A stretch of DNA of 64,000 nt, taken from the NCBI GenBank assembly GCA_030018415.1, contig JASEGC010000001.1, forward strand, positions 62,001 through 126,000. The letters are read 5' to 3'. Under the pieces are notes generated by a model. The model was not told the DNA's origin, ran no database searches, and was given only the letters and a program-made list of their open reading frames with translations. The translations under genes were made by a program, and so were the position numbers. This DNA comes from Candidatus Aenigmatarchaeota archaeon. GTDB taxonomy: Archaea; Aenigmatarchaeota; Aenigmatarchaeia; CG10238-14. Below are positions 43,818 to 52,138 of the stretch, piece after piece; within the stretch, counting starts at the first letter, position 1, and every line of letters starts with the position of its first letter.

Positions 43818-44474
43818 ATGGAACAAAAAAATAGAAGTGTAAAATTACTTTTGAAAGAATTTCCGAAGACTTATTCTGAAGAATTGGGAATCGATTTAAT
43901 GAGTAAAAAACCAAGGGAAATATTCAAATGGTTTCTAGCTTCGATACTGTTTGGCCATAGGATTTCTGAGACGATTGCAAAGAGAACTTACAGAGAGTTT
44001 GAGAAAGAAAAACTATTATCTCCTGAAGCTATTCTTGATGCCGGTTGGGATGAATTAGTCAGAGTGTTGGATAATGGTGGGTATGTAAGGTATGATTTTT
44101 CGACTGCTTCCGCTTTACTCGATATAATGAGAAATTTAAAAGAAAAATACGGGTCTTTGGAGAAGCTATATGAAGAATCTAAAGATTCAAAGAATTTGGA
44201 ATTAAGACTGCAAGAATTTAAGAGAGTAGGACCGACTACAGTAAACATCTTCTTGCGTGAGCTGAGAAGCATATGGCCTAAGGCTGATCCTAAAATTTCA
44301 AAATTCGTTAAGCTTGCTGCAAAAAACCTTAATATTGATCTAAAGATGTCTAACGAGAAATCTGAAAAATTCGTCCATATAGAGTCTGCACTACTGAGAC
44401 TTGGAAAAGATTACTGTAATAAGAAAAAATGTAATGTTTGTGTTTTTCCATGCAAGAAAGGTTTAAAAATTTAA
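43818..44474 (+). CDS. HhH DNA glycosylase/endonuclease III-like protein
   Basis: 218 residues, mostly helical. A helix-hairpin-helix region is LQEFKRVGPTTVNIFLREL near residue 133. The C-terminus has DYCNKKKCNVCVFPCKKG, four Cys spaced like the Fe-S loop of endonuclease III. The usual catalytic Lys of EndoIII is not evident at its normal position, so it may be another member of the superfamily or a monofunctional glycosylase. It is downstream of the AP endonuclease. Confidence 0.7.
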   Translation: MEQKNRSVKLLLKEFPKTYSEELGIDLMSKKPREIFKWFLASILFGHRISETIAKRTYREFEKEKLLSPEAILDAGWDELVRVLDNGGYVRYDFSTASALLDIMRNLKEKYGSLEKLYEESKDSKNLELRLQEFKRVGPTTVNIFLRELRSIWPKADPKISKFVKLAAKNLNIDLKMSNEKSEKFVHIESALLRLGKDYCNKKKCNVCVFPCKKGLKI

Positions 44475-44492
44475 CATTTCAAAGAGAGTTAT

Positions 44493-45257
44493 ATGTTTAG
44501 TCCACAAAACACTGAAATACAACTCTACATAAAAGAATTACGTACATACGGTAGAAATGTAGAAGAAATAAGTTGTAAAGACAATAAATGGGTTCTCCGC
44601 ATAGATCCTCCCTACAATGGAAATAACACGATAGAGATCGAATGCATGCATAACCCCAAAAAAGAACTCGAAAATGCCATAAAATACATAAGATCAATAC
44701 CAGAATTTGAAAAAATTCGAGATAAAAATCTGGAGATTAAGTCAAGGATTATAAGTAAATTCAAACAGGCTTATGTTGGACCTACAAAACCCAGATCGGG
44801 AATTTTAAGGAAGTTTTATCATGGCAAACCGATAAAAACACCTGAAGATTTTTACCAATTTTTCGAAGATCTTATAGATTTAGCTACATCTAATTTTGTT
44901 CTGCCAAAACAATTGAAACAAATCATAAACATGTATAAAAAGAAAAAACCTCACGAAAAAATTATATTGCCTCCTGTCGGTAAGTACGGGTGGGTCAATC
45001 TTGATGATGTAAAAGTCGTTCAGCAACCATACACTATACCAAAAGAACCAACTCCAAAATTACCTAGAGAAATATTTATCAGAAAAAAACTTATGATGGA
45101 TGTTGCGATTGAAGATGCCAACCGGGAGAAATCAATAGAACAAGATGAGAAAATGATAGCAAGTGATATTTTTTACCGTGATCTAATCGCAAATTTAGAG
45201 AAAGAATTAACCTATACCGAGCAATGTAATTCTGATAGTTCAAAAGATTCAGAGTAA
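44493..45257 (+). CDS. 254-aa protein of unknown function
   Basis: Starts at ATG 44493, 19 nt after the glycosylase-like gene. N-terminal 70 residues look alpha/beta (WVLRIDPPYNGNNTIEIECM), then charged helices and a Pro-rich linker (KEPTPKLPREIFIRKK), and a Glu/Lys-rich C-terminal helix. Eight Cys are absent or scattered, so no zinc site is evident. No family is recognised. The 3' end overlaps the convergent DJ-1-like gene by 9 nt. Confidence 0.5.
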   Translation: MFSPQNTEIQLYIKELRTYGRNVEEISCKDNKWVLRIDPPYNGNNTIEIECMHNPKKELENAIKYIRSIPEFEKIRDKNLEIKSRIISKFKQAYVGPTKPRSGILRKFYHGKPIKTPEDFYQFFEDLIDLATSNFVLPKQLKQIINMYKKKKPHEKIILPPVGKYGWVNLDDVKVVQQPYTIPKEPTPKLPREIFIRKKLMMDVAIEDANREKSIEQDEKMIASDIFYRDLIANLEKELTYTEQCNSDSSKDSE

Positions 45258-45752
45258 TTTTGCTATTTCTCTTCCAAAGTTTCTTGCTGAACTCGGGCCA
45301 TCAGCTGTTATTATTTTTCCATCTTTTTCGACTGAGTTTCCAGTGTAGATTGCACCTTTTGCTCTAAGATTACCTCTTTCGCTAGACCAACACGTTGCTC
45401 TTTTCCCCTTTAATATACCAGCATTAGCTAAAGTACTCGGTGCTATACAGATTGCTCCGATTACTTTTCCTTTTCTGTGGGCATTTTTAGCGATTTCATG
45501 AGCTTTTGAATTATTAAAGTATATCGAAGAACCAGAACCCCCGACGAATACTATTGCATCGTAATCATCCACGTTAACTTCATCTATTGTCATTTCAGGG
45601 GTCACAGTTCCGCCCAGCATTCCAGTCGCTGTATTTGTAGCAGTCGAGGCAATGGTAACATCGTTTCCAGAAGATTCCAACTCTTCTTTTGTGTTAAATA
45701 ATTCCTCGTCCCTGAAATTCTTTGGTGCGATTATCATCAATACTTTTCCCAT
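45249..45752 (-). CDS. DJ-1/PfpI superfamily protein (second copy)
   Basis: 167 residues. The nucleophile elbow is GAICIAPSTLANAG (Cys near 102), VFVGGSGSSIYF forms the backbone-amide region and FRDEELFNTKEELESSG supplies the acidic residue. It differs from the copy at 25406 by a longer Ser/Thr-rich insert (TATNTATGMLGG). GGAGGTG precedes ATG 45752. Probably a glyoxalase-, deglycase- or protease-like stress protein. Confidence 0.85.
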   Translation of the reverse strand: MGKVLMIIAPKNFRDEELFNTKEELESSGNDVTIASTATNTATGMLGGTVTPEMTIDEVNVDDYDAIVFVGGSGSSIYFNNSKAHEIAKNAHRKGKVIGAICIAPSTLANAGILKGKRATCWSSERGNLRAKGAIYTGNSVEKDGKIITADGPSSARNFGREIAKLL

Positions 45753-45796
45753 AAATTCACCTCCTATCTTTAATTTTAAACTACAAATAAATAATT

Positions 45797-46216
45797 ATGA
45801 AAAAGTTTGAGTTTGTCGATATTACTACAGCAGATGTTGCTTTTAAAGCTTATGGCAAAAACTTGAACGAACTTTTTGCCAATTCTGCTCTAGCAATGTT
45901 TGAAGTTATGATAAACACAAAGCAAGTAAAACCAAGGATTATAAGGGGACTGAAAGTAAAAGGAAATGATTTACAATCTTTAATGTTCAGTTGGCTCAAT
46001 GAGCTATTGGTTTTTGTTGATTCAGAGAATCTGGCATTTTCTAGTTTTAAAACAGAAGTTGATGAGAAAAATTTTACTTTGAACGCAGTTTGTAAAGGAG
46101 AGAAGATCGATCCTAAAAAACATGAGATAAGAACTGCCGTGAAAGCATGCACATACCATCAAATGAAAATTGAGAAAAATAAAATTTGGAAAATTCAGGT
46201 TATTTTAGATATTTAA
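45797..46216 (+). CDS. archease, RtcB cofactor
   Basis: 139 residues with the archease pattern: FEFVDITTADVAFKAYGKNL at the start, LFANSALAMFEVMINTKQV, SLMFSWLNELLVFVDSE, and KHEIRTAVKACTYHQMKIEK near the end. Archease activates RtcB guanylylation and gives it multiple turnover. The rtcB gene lies about 180 bp away, convergent, and is itself interrupted by introns. The first acidic metal ligand, commonly DH(T/S)AD in the family, reads DITTAD here, so one residue differs. Confidence 0.9.
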   Translation: MKKFEFVDITTADVAFKAYGKNLNELFANSALAMFEVMINTKQVKPRIIRGLKVKGNDLQSLMFSWLNELLVFVDSENLAFSSFKTEVDEKNFTLNAVCKGEKIDPKKHEIRTAVKACTYHQMKIEKNKIWKIQVILDI

Positions 46217-46253
46217 GCAAGATTTCTAAAAAAATAATATTTTAGTGAAAAAA

Positions 46254-46370
46254 ATGAAAAAATGCCCAAACTGTGGAGCAAGTTTAAAGTTTATTCTCGA
46301 TGAATGGGTTTGTTTAGAATGCGAGTACCATAGTGAAAAACCGAAAGAAGTGGAAAAATCTTTCAGATGA
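46254..46370 (+). CDS. 38-aa zinc-ribbon microprotein
   Basis: ATG 46254 (in-frame GTG 46245 also possible). The product has CPNCGASLKFILDEWVCLECEY: two CxxC knuckles 15 residues apart, a typical minimal zinc ribbon, then a short charged tail. It sits between archease and rtcB. It may be a small RNA- or protein-binding factor. No family assigned. Confidence 0.6.
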   Translation: MKKCPNCGASLKFILDEWVCLECEYHSEKPKEVEKSFR

Positions 46371-46395
46371 TGCTTAAGTTGAGTATCAAAGATTA

Positions 46396-47883
46396 TTAAC
46401 CCTTTACAACTCCTAAAGGAACTAATCTAGCCACGCGCTTACTTATTCCAGCTTCTTCGGTTATCCTTGCTACTTCATCTATGTCCTTGTAAGCCTCTGG
46501 TGCTTCTTCTGCCATAACTCTCCAACTAGCAGCCCTTGATAAAATTCCTTTCTGGACAAGCCTTCTTGCTACTTCTTCCCCCCTCAAACCCCTTAACATT
46601 TTAGCTCTTGAGGCAACTCTTCCTGCCCCATGTGCGGTTGAATAGAAAGTTTCTTTTGCTGTATCTGATGCAACTAAAACGTAACTTGCACTACCCATAC
46701 TCCCTGGAATAATCACTGGCTGCGCTGTATTTCTATAATCCTTTGGTATTTCTGGATGTCCTGCAGGAAAGGCTCTAGTGGCCCCTTTTCTATGAACATA
46801 AACCTTGACTTTTTTCCCATCGATCTCATGTTCTTCAATTTTTCCAATGTTGTGAGCGACGTCATAAACAACTTCAAGACCCATGTCCTCCATTTTCATC
46901 CCTAAAACTTTTACAAAACTTTCTCTTACCCAATGATTTATGATTTGTCTGTTGGTCCAAGCATAGTTAGCTGCGCAAGCCATCGCAGAAAAATAATCTT
47001 CACACTCTTTTGTGCCAGAGGAGGCATAAACTAGTTCTCTATCTGGGAGTTTCCTTATTTCGTCTCTAAACCTTGATTCCAAAATTCTTAGGTAATCTGT
47101 ACAAACTTGATGTCCAAAACCTCTTGAGCCTGTATGGATCATAACTGCTATTTGTCCTATCTTTTCAATACCGAAAACTTTGGCAACTTCTGGGAGGAAT
47201 ATTTTATCTACAAGTTGAACCTCAAGAAAATGATTACCTGCCCCTAAAGTTCCAAGCTGAGGAGCACCTCTTTTCTTAGCTTCATTAGAAACTTTTTGTG
47301 GGTTTGCACCTTTCATGCAACCATTTTCTTCCAGATGATCTAAATCTTTTTCAGTGCCGTAACCTTTCTCAACAGCCCATCTAGCCCCATTTACTAAAAC
47401 TTCATCCAACTCAGAAAAACTTAACCTTATTTTGCCTATTTCTCCCACTCCAGAAGGTACATTCCTAAAGATTGATTCTAACAATTCTCTTAATTTTGGT
47501 CTTATTTGATCTACAGTTAAATTCGTTCTAAGTAAGCGGACACCACAGTTGATGTCAATTTCGGGGATTTATACAGTCCAATCCGATGCCACCAGGTGAG
47601 AGTCCGCCACTGTTGTAATCCAGCGCTGCAACCCCTCCGATAGGAAATCCTTGGTCGCTTTCTAGCTGTAACCGAAATGCATATCGGGGAGTGCAATGCT
47701 ATGTTTGTAGATGCCAGGCAGAAAAGCTACGTTTGCAGCTTGTTCAATTGCTTCTTCTTCAACTTCTCTAAGAAGTCTATCAGATAGGAATAATAAGACT
47801 GGTACTTTCATTCCTGGTTTTGCTTCTTTAGGCAGTTCCCACCTACAATTCGCAATCTTCTTTAATCTTTCCTTTAAGTTCAT
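46396..47883 (-). CDS. rtcB: tRNA-splicing ligase RtcB, split by two BHB micro-introns
   Basis: Three exons: 47883-47668, 47650-47581 and 47558-46396. Joined, they give exactly 483 codons (482 residues), the usual archaeal RtcB size. Exon 1 ends ALPDMHFGY; exon 2 encodes [20 protein letters not shown]; exon 3 begins within GFDINCGVR, which holds the Asp and Cys metal ligands (D95/C98 in Pyrococcus horikoshii numbering). Later motifs include [10 protein letters not shown] and STAHGAGR with the guanylylated His. Without splicing, translation stops at TAG one codon into intron 1, giving 73 residues. RtcB joins 2',3'-cyclic phosphate and 5'-OH RNA ends, as in BHB splicing. Confidence 0.93.
47559..47580 (-). 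other. rtcB intron 2 (22-nt BHB micro-intron)
   Basis: Core helix: exon TCGG pairs with intron CCGA, bulges AT|T and AA|T, inner stem GGA/TCC with a 9-nt loop, outer pairs A-T and C-G next to the core. Splicing joins GGAT to TTGACATC, giving GFDIN. Together with intron 1 it makes 39 nt, so exon 1 and exon 3 are in one frame. Confidence 0.87.
47651..47667 (-). other. rtcB intron 1 (17-nt BHB micro-intron)
   Basis: AGCTAGAAAGCGACCAA. Core helix: exon GGTT pairs with intron GACC. The bulges are AC|A and AA|G with both cuts after the second base. The inner stem is GCT/AGC with loop AGAA. The exact cut joins TAC to GGA and restores GYGFPIGG. The intron carries an in-frame TAG. Confidence 0.88.
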
Positions 47884-47909
47884 TCAATCACCGAATTAGA
47901 TCTAAGCAC

Positions 47910-47966
47910 GTACAGAATTAACTGTACGCACTCATTTCTGACTTTGCAGTAAGTACGCACTAATTT
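47910..47966. promoter_or_regulatory. inverted and direct repeats upstream of rtcB
   Basis: GTACAG-AATTAA-CTGTAC (47910-47927) is a perfect inverted repeat. GTACGCACTCATTT (47925-47938) and GTACGCACTAATTT (47953-47966) are near-identical direct repeats 28 bp apart. They lie 27-83 bp upstream of the rtcB start and in the gap shared with the divergent primase-polymerase gene, so they are strong candidates for regulator binding. Confidence 0.55.
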
Positions 47967-48035
47967 ACTTTATCGAGAAAGTACTTAAAACTTTACTCCA
48001 AAGAAAATAAATTTGTTCGAGTCCAATTAAGAGTT

Positions 48036-49112
48036 ATGAGCGTTAACCCAGAAGACTATTTACTCCTCATGTTTTCGATGAAGGGTGTAGGTAAGAGAGT
48101 CGATTTTGCTCATGTAAAAGAGAAAATAACTCGCGATGTATCAAAATTATCAGATGATGAAATAAGAAAGATTCTTTCGAGTTTAACCCAAAAGAACCAT
48201 CTTGAAGAAGTGAAAGGAACGTTTGGGATAACAAAAGGAGGTAAGGAATTCTTTGCTCAAAGAATCAAAGAAATAGAAGAAGATTTGAGAAAAGTTAACG
48301 AGCCTTGGGTTATCGTTTATAAGTCAAAGCAGTATTATCCTGTTGTTGCCGATACTGTGTTAGAATTCTGCAAGAATAGATATACTGGGTTCTACTGTTT
48401 ATTCACAGAACAAAGATTTTTTAGAAGGGATTTCAGAGGAAAGAAGATTGTATTGAACTCTGTAAAAGATTTACTCTTTTTCATCAACATCCATTACATA
48501 GATGTCATACCCTGCGTGCATCGCATTGGAATGGAAAGACCAGACTGGCTTGTGGTTGACATTGATCCTGGACCGAAAGTTGATTTCGAGCAGACAAAAC
48601 AAGTTGCAAAAATAACTTATAAGATATTTGACGAATTAAAATTAAACCCCATGACGAAGTTCTCTGGCTCTCGCGGCTTCCAGGTTTGGTCATTGATCGG
48701 GGGGTTCGAGATACCTGAAAAATATCAACCTTTAGCCTTGAGAGGCGAGAGCAAAAGAGAGAGGAATTACTTTTCTTTATTTGCTGACTTTGTAAGAATA
48801 ATTCAAAAAGAAGTGGATAAGGAAGTTCCGGGATTAACAACTTCTGAAACCTTGGGAAAAAAAGAAAGAGAAGACAAAATTTTACTCGATTCAGCGAGCA
48901 TGAAGCCGATGGGTCTAGTACGCTCACCTTATTCAGTACATTCAAAGACTGGCCTTGTTTCTCTACCTCTGTCTATAAGTGAACTGGAAAAATTTGAAGT
49001 AAAAGACGCTACAACTGAAGAAACGATCGAAAGATACAAAAAAAGAGGAAACGAATTTGTCTTAAAAGAATCTAATCCGTCAAGACTTCTAAATCTATTC
49101 AAATTTTCTTGA
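48036..49112 (+). CDS. LigD-type primase-polymerase (AEP family)
   Basis: 358 residues. The N-terminal 85 form a winged-helix-like domain (LSDDEIRKILSSLTQKNHLEEV). The rest matches the polymerase domain of LigD-type NHEJ enzymes: RPDWLVVDIDPG (metal-binding DxD, about 180), TKFSGSRGFQVWSLIG, and DSASMKPMGLVRSPYSVHSKTGLVSLPL (key residues SVHSKTGLVSLP). It is distinct from the replicative primase at 18065. No Ku or ATP-dependent ligase gene is adjacent. It is divergent from rtcB and shares its repeat-rich promoter region. Confidence 0.82.
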   Translation: MSVNPEDYLLLMFSMKGVGKRVDFAHVKEKITRDVSKLSDDEIRKILSSLTQKNHLEEVKGTFGITKGGKEFFAQRIKEIEEDLRKVNEPWVIVYKSKQYYPVVADTVLEFCKNRYTGFYCLFTEQRFFRRDFRGKKIVLNSVKDLLFFINIHYIDVIPCVHRIGMERPDWLVVDIDPGPKVDFEQTKQVAKITYKIFDELKLNPMTKFSGSRGFQVWSLIGGFEIPEKYQPLALRGESKRERNYFSLFADFVRIIQKEVDKEVPGLTTSETLGKKEREDKILLDSASMKPMGLVRSPYSVHSKTGLVSLPLSISELEKFEVKDATTEETIERYKKRGNEFVLKESNPSRLLNLFKFS

Positions 49113-49174
49113 AAATGTTCTATTGATTTAACTTTTTAACGACAAAAGAGAATATATTCTTAGAAGGTGATTTT

Positions 49175-49459
49175 TTGCCGATATCTACAGCACCATATAG
49201 AAGAAAATACCAGCATACACGTCAACGTGGATCAGAAGCGACAATCAGATGTGATAAATGCGGAAAATTAGTGCCAAGATGGAAGACTTTCATATCTTAC
49301 AAAAGTTTCAGGATAAACGACCCGATTATACTTAAACAAATGGATAGAAGATTCCTACATTTTATGAGAGAAAAACAGAGAGTATGCCCTAAGTGTGCAA
49401 GATTCTATCATGTCGTTCAAAGGGGAAAATCTGTTAGGAAAAAACATTTGTTCAAATGA
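49175..49459 (+). CDS. rps26e: ribosomal protein S26e
   Basis: 94 residues from TTG 49175 with AAGGTGAT upstream. The zinc site is IRCDKCGKLVPRWK and VCPKCARFYHVV, as in S26e (CxNCGRLVPRDKA ... CVSCA). The N- and C-termini are basic. It has diverged but the order of motifs fits. It is followed within 5 nt by the pilus ATPase gene. Confidence 0.72.
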   Translation: MPISTAPYRRKYQHTRQRGSEATIRCDKCGKLVPRWKTFISYKSFRINDPIILKQMDRRFLHFMREKQRVCPKCARFYHVVQRGKSVRKKHLFK

Positions 49460-49463
49460 TAGA

Positions 49464-51230
49464 ATGGCTCTTCAAAAGATAAAAGAACTTAAGGGAATTT
49501 TATGGAGGAGAATTGTTCAGCCAAAGGAAAAAGAAGAAGAAATAATCTTACCCAAATTTCAGGTTGAAAGCCCTAAAACTTTTGTTGAATTACCCTCTGC
49601 TGAATACATAACTAAGATTGATGTTAGGTATCCCTTGATACTGCCTTTTGCCTATGCTCACATAAAATGGGAACCAAGAGAAAAACAATTGAAGTATTTT
49701 CTAGAAGAACCTGCTTTATCCGAGAAAGAAAAGGTTTTTTTAGATAAAATATCCCAAGCGTTGATAGACCTCATAGAAGTTGGTCTCACATCCATTAAAT
49801 CCACTCCACAAGCCATGCAATACCTAGAAGAACAGATCAAAAGAGTGATGAAAGAACTCTCTATCTCGATAAGTCCCGATCAATACATCAGGACCATGTA
49901 TTACATCTTTAGAAACTTTGTAGGTTTAAATGAAATAGAACCACTTTTGCGAGATCCTTGGCTTGAGGATATAGGTTGTGATGGAGTAGGAGTTCCGATT
50001 TACGTCGTACATAGAAAGTATGGCTCCATCAAGACGAGCGTAGTCTTCGAAAGTGTAGAAAAACTGCGTGAATTTGTAATAAAATTGTCTGAAAGATGTG
50101 GAAGATACGTGAGTTACGCCGAGCCGATCCTAGATGGAACATTACCGGACGGAAGCAGAGTGAATGCTACCCTAGCAGGAGATATAGCAACAAGAGGACC
50201 AACATTCTCCATAAGAAAATTCACTGAGAGACCTTTTTCTCCCGTGGATCAAATAGAACTTGGTACGATTTCTCCCTTGGCTATGGCATATTTTTGGTAT
50301 CTGGTCGAGAATGGCGCATCTTTGTTGATCGCGGGTGGTGTGGCAACTGGAAAGACGAGTTTTCTCAACTCTATATGCATGTTCATCCCTCCTGAAGCGA
50401 AGATTGTAAGCATCGAAGATACACGCGAATTGAGGATACCACATGAACACTGGATACCGACTGTTACTCGCTTAGGCTTTGGCATACCGATGCTGACAGG
50501 AGAGAAATACGGTGAAATAACTCTGTTCGACCTTTTAAAAGGTTCATTCAGGCAGAATCCAGATTATGTGATCGTCGGGGAAGTGAGGGGTAAGGAAGCA
50601 TACGTCATGTTCCAGGGGATGAGCTCTGGACACCCTTGTTTGGCCACTTTCCATGCTGGTTCAGTCGATACAGTCATCAAAAGATTAACTACGCCGCCAA
50701 TAGAATTATCGGCAAGCCTAGTAGAAAGCTTGGATGTAATCGCCATAATGGTTTATGCAAAAGAGAGAGGGAAGTCTGCAAGAAGAATAAAAGAAGTGGA
50801 TGAGATCGTATCTGTTTCTCATGAAACTCACGATGCAGAGGTTTTTCGTTCAGTCGAATGGGACCCAAAAGAAGACACCTTCACTTTTAACAAAAGTAGC
50901 TATCTTCTCCAAAAAATAGCGCATAATAGAGGGATTACTGTGGAAGAAGCAATAGAGGAAATCACAAGAAGGAACGCTATTCTTGAATGGATGCTTAAGA
51001 ATGGGATTAAAGATTATGTTAAAGTATGTCAAATCATCAACGAATACTATAAGAGCCCGGAAAAGATACTGAAGCAAGTCGGGGCCATAAAGGCGATCGA
51101 AGAAGTAAAGTCATTAAAAAGGGGAGAAGTTCCAAAGGAAAAAGAAAAAATAGAGAAGGAAGGGGAAGTTAAGCCCAAAAAAGTACCTATCAGTGAAATA
51201 TTCAAGTTCAAGATAATCTCGGAAAAATAA
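49464..51230 (+). CDS. type II/IV secretion system ATPase (pilus assembly)
   Basis: 588 residues from ATG 49464. N-terminal domain, then the PilT/VirB11-type motor: GCDGVGVPIYVVHRKYG, GSRVNATLAGDIATRGPTFSIRKF (key GSRVNAT), Walker A IAGGVATGKTSFLN near residue 288, Asp box DTRELRIPHEHW, Walker B PDYVIVGEVRGKEA, His box ATFHAGS. The charged C-terminal tail (KKVPISEIFKFKIISEK) is typical of archaeal pilus ATPases. It powers assembly of the filament encoded downstream. Confidence 0.9.
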   Translation: MALQKIKELKGILWRRIVQPKEKEEEIILPKFQVESPKTFVELPSAEYITKIDVRYPLILPFAYAHIKWEPREKQLKYFLEEPALSEKEKVFLDKISQALIDLIEVGLTSIKSTPQAMQYLEEQIKRVMKELSISISPDQYIRTMYYIFRNFVGLNEIEPLLRDPWLEDIGCDGVGVPIYVVHRKYGSIKTSVVFESVEKLREFVIKLSERCGRYVSYAEPILDGTLPDGSRVNATLAGDIATRGPTFSIRKFTERPFSPVDQIELGTISPLAMAYFWYLVENGASLLIAGGVATGKTSFLNSICMFIPPEAKIVSIEDTRELRIPHEHWIPTVTRLGFGIPMLTGEKYGEITLFDLLKGSFRQNPDYVIVGEVRGKEAYVMFQGMSSGHPCLATFHAGSVDTVIKRLTTPPIELSASLVESLDVIAIMVYAKERGKSARRIKEVDEIVSVSHETHDAEVFRSVEWDPKEDTFTFNKSSYLLQKIAHNRGITVEEAIEEITRRNAILEWMLKNGIKDYVKVCQIINEYYKSPEKILKQVGAIKAIEEVKSLKRGEVPKEKEKIEKEGEVKPKKVPISEIFKFKIISEK

Positions 51231-51259
51231 AATACTAGGAAAACTAATTCTATTATTGT

Positions 51260-52138
51260 ATGTTAACGAAATACAGGAATTTTGCAGTTAGGTTGCTGGG
51301 TTGGGTTCCTGATAAATATCCGGATATACTCAGGCCTGTTGCATCCACGCTTCCAAAATCCGGCATCAGGATTCCGCCAAAAAACTACGTGAGTGCCGTT
51401 TGTTTAACGGCCTTTATCGGCTACATCGTCACTTTGATCACGTTATCTGCACTCGTCTTAACTGTATTGAAGCTGAACATCTTTTTGACAACTTTCTTCA
51501 TAGTATTCATTCCCTTACTTGTCGCCGTTATAATCTTCATAGTTGGGATGTTCTATCCCTACCAGATGGTTCTGTCGCGCAGAAAAAGTATCGAGACAAA
51601 CCTACCTTTCGCTATCTCACACATGGGGTCCATCGCTTCTTCTGGCATACCTCCTCAGGCTATCTTCAAGTTACTCAGTGAATTCAAGGAATACGATGTT
51701 CTGGCAGATGAGATGCAAAAAATAACAAGAAATATAGAGGTATTTGGTTTAGATCCGATGTCTGCCTTGAAAGAGGTATCCAAAAGGACACCATCAGATA
51801 AGTTTAAACAATTGTTGCAAGGCTTGATAACGACGATGGAAGGAGGAGGAGATCTCAAGACATACTTGAAGAATGCTGGAGAACAATCTCTGTTTACTTG
51901 GAGGATGAAGAGGCAAAAATACTTGCAGCAGTTATCGACGTATGCTGAATTCTACACTGGAATCCTGATAGCATCACCGCTATTCTTGATTTCTTTGTTT
52001 TCAATCATGAACATGATTCAACCTCAGCTGGGAGGATTCGATATATTACAACTGATGAAGATAAGCGTATACTTGATAATACCAACACTCAACCTCGGTT
52101 TCTTGTTATTCTTACACATGACACAAGTTGAGATGTAG
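51260..52138 (+). CDS. TadC/GspF-like membrane protein 1
   Basis: 292 residues with transmembrane pairs at about 45-95 and at the end, and a cytoplasmic GspF-type domain (LPFAISHMGSIASSGIPPQAIF, FGLDPMSALKEVSKRTPSDKF, GLITTMEGGGDLKTYLKNAG). Together with the next gene it should form the membrane platform of the pilus machine. ATG 51260. Confidence 0.88.
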   Translation: MLTKYRNFAVRLLGWVPDKYPDILRPVASTLPKSGIRIPPKNYVSAVCLTAFIGYIVTLITLSALVLTVLKLNIFLTTFFIVFIPLLVAVIIFIVGMFYPYQMVLSRRKSIETNLPFAISHMGSIASSGIPPQAIFKLLSEFKEYDVLADEMQKITRNIEVFGLDPMSALKEVSKRTPSDKFKQLLQGLITTMEGGGDLKTYLKNAGEQSLFTWRMKRQKYLQQLSTYAEFYTGILIASPLFLISLFSIMNMIQPQLGGFDILQLMKISVYLIIPTLNLGFLLFLHMTQVEM

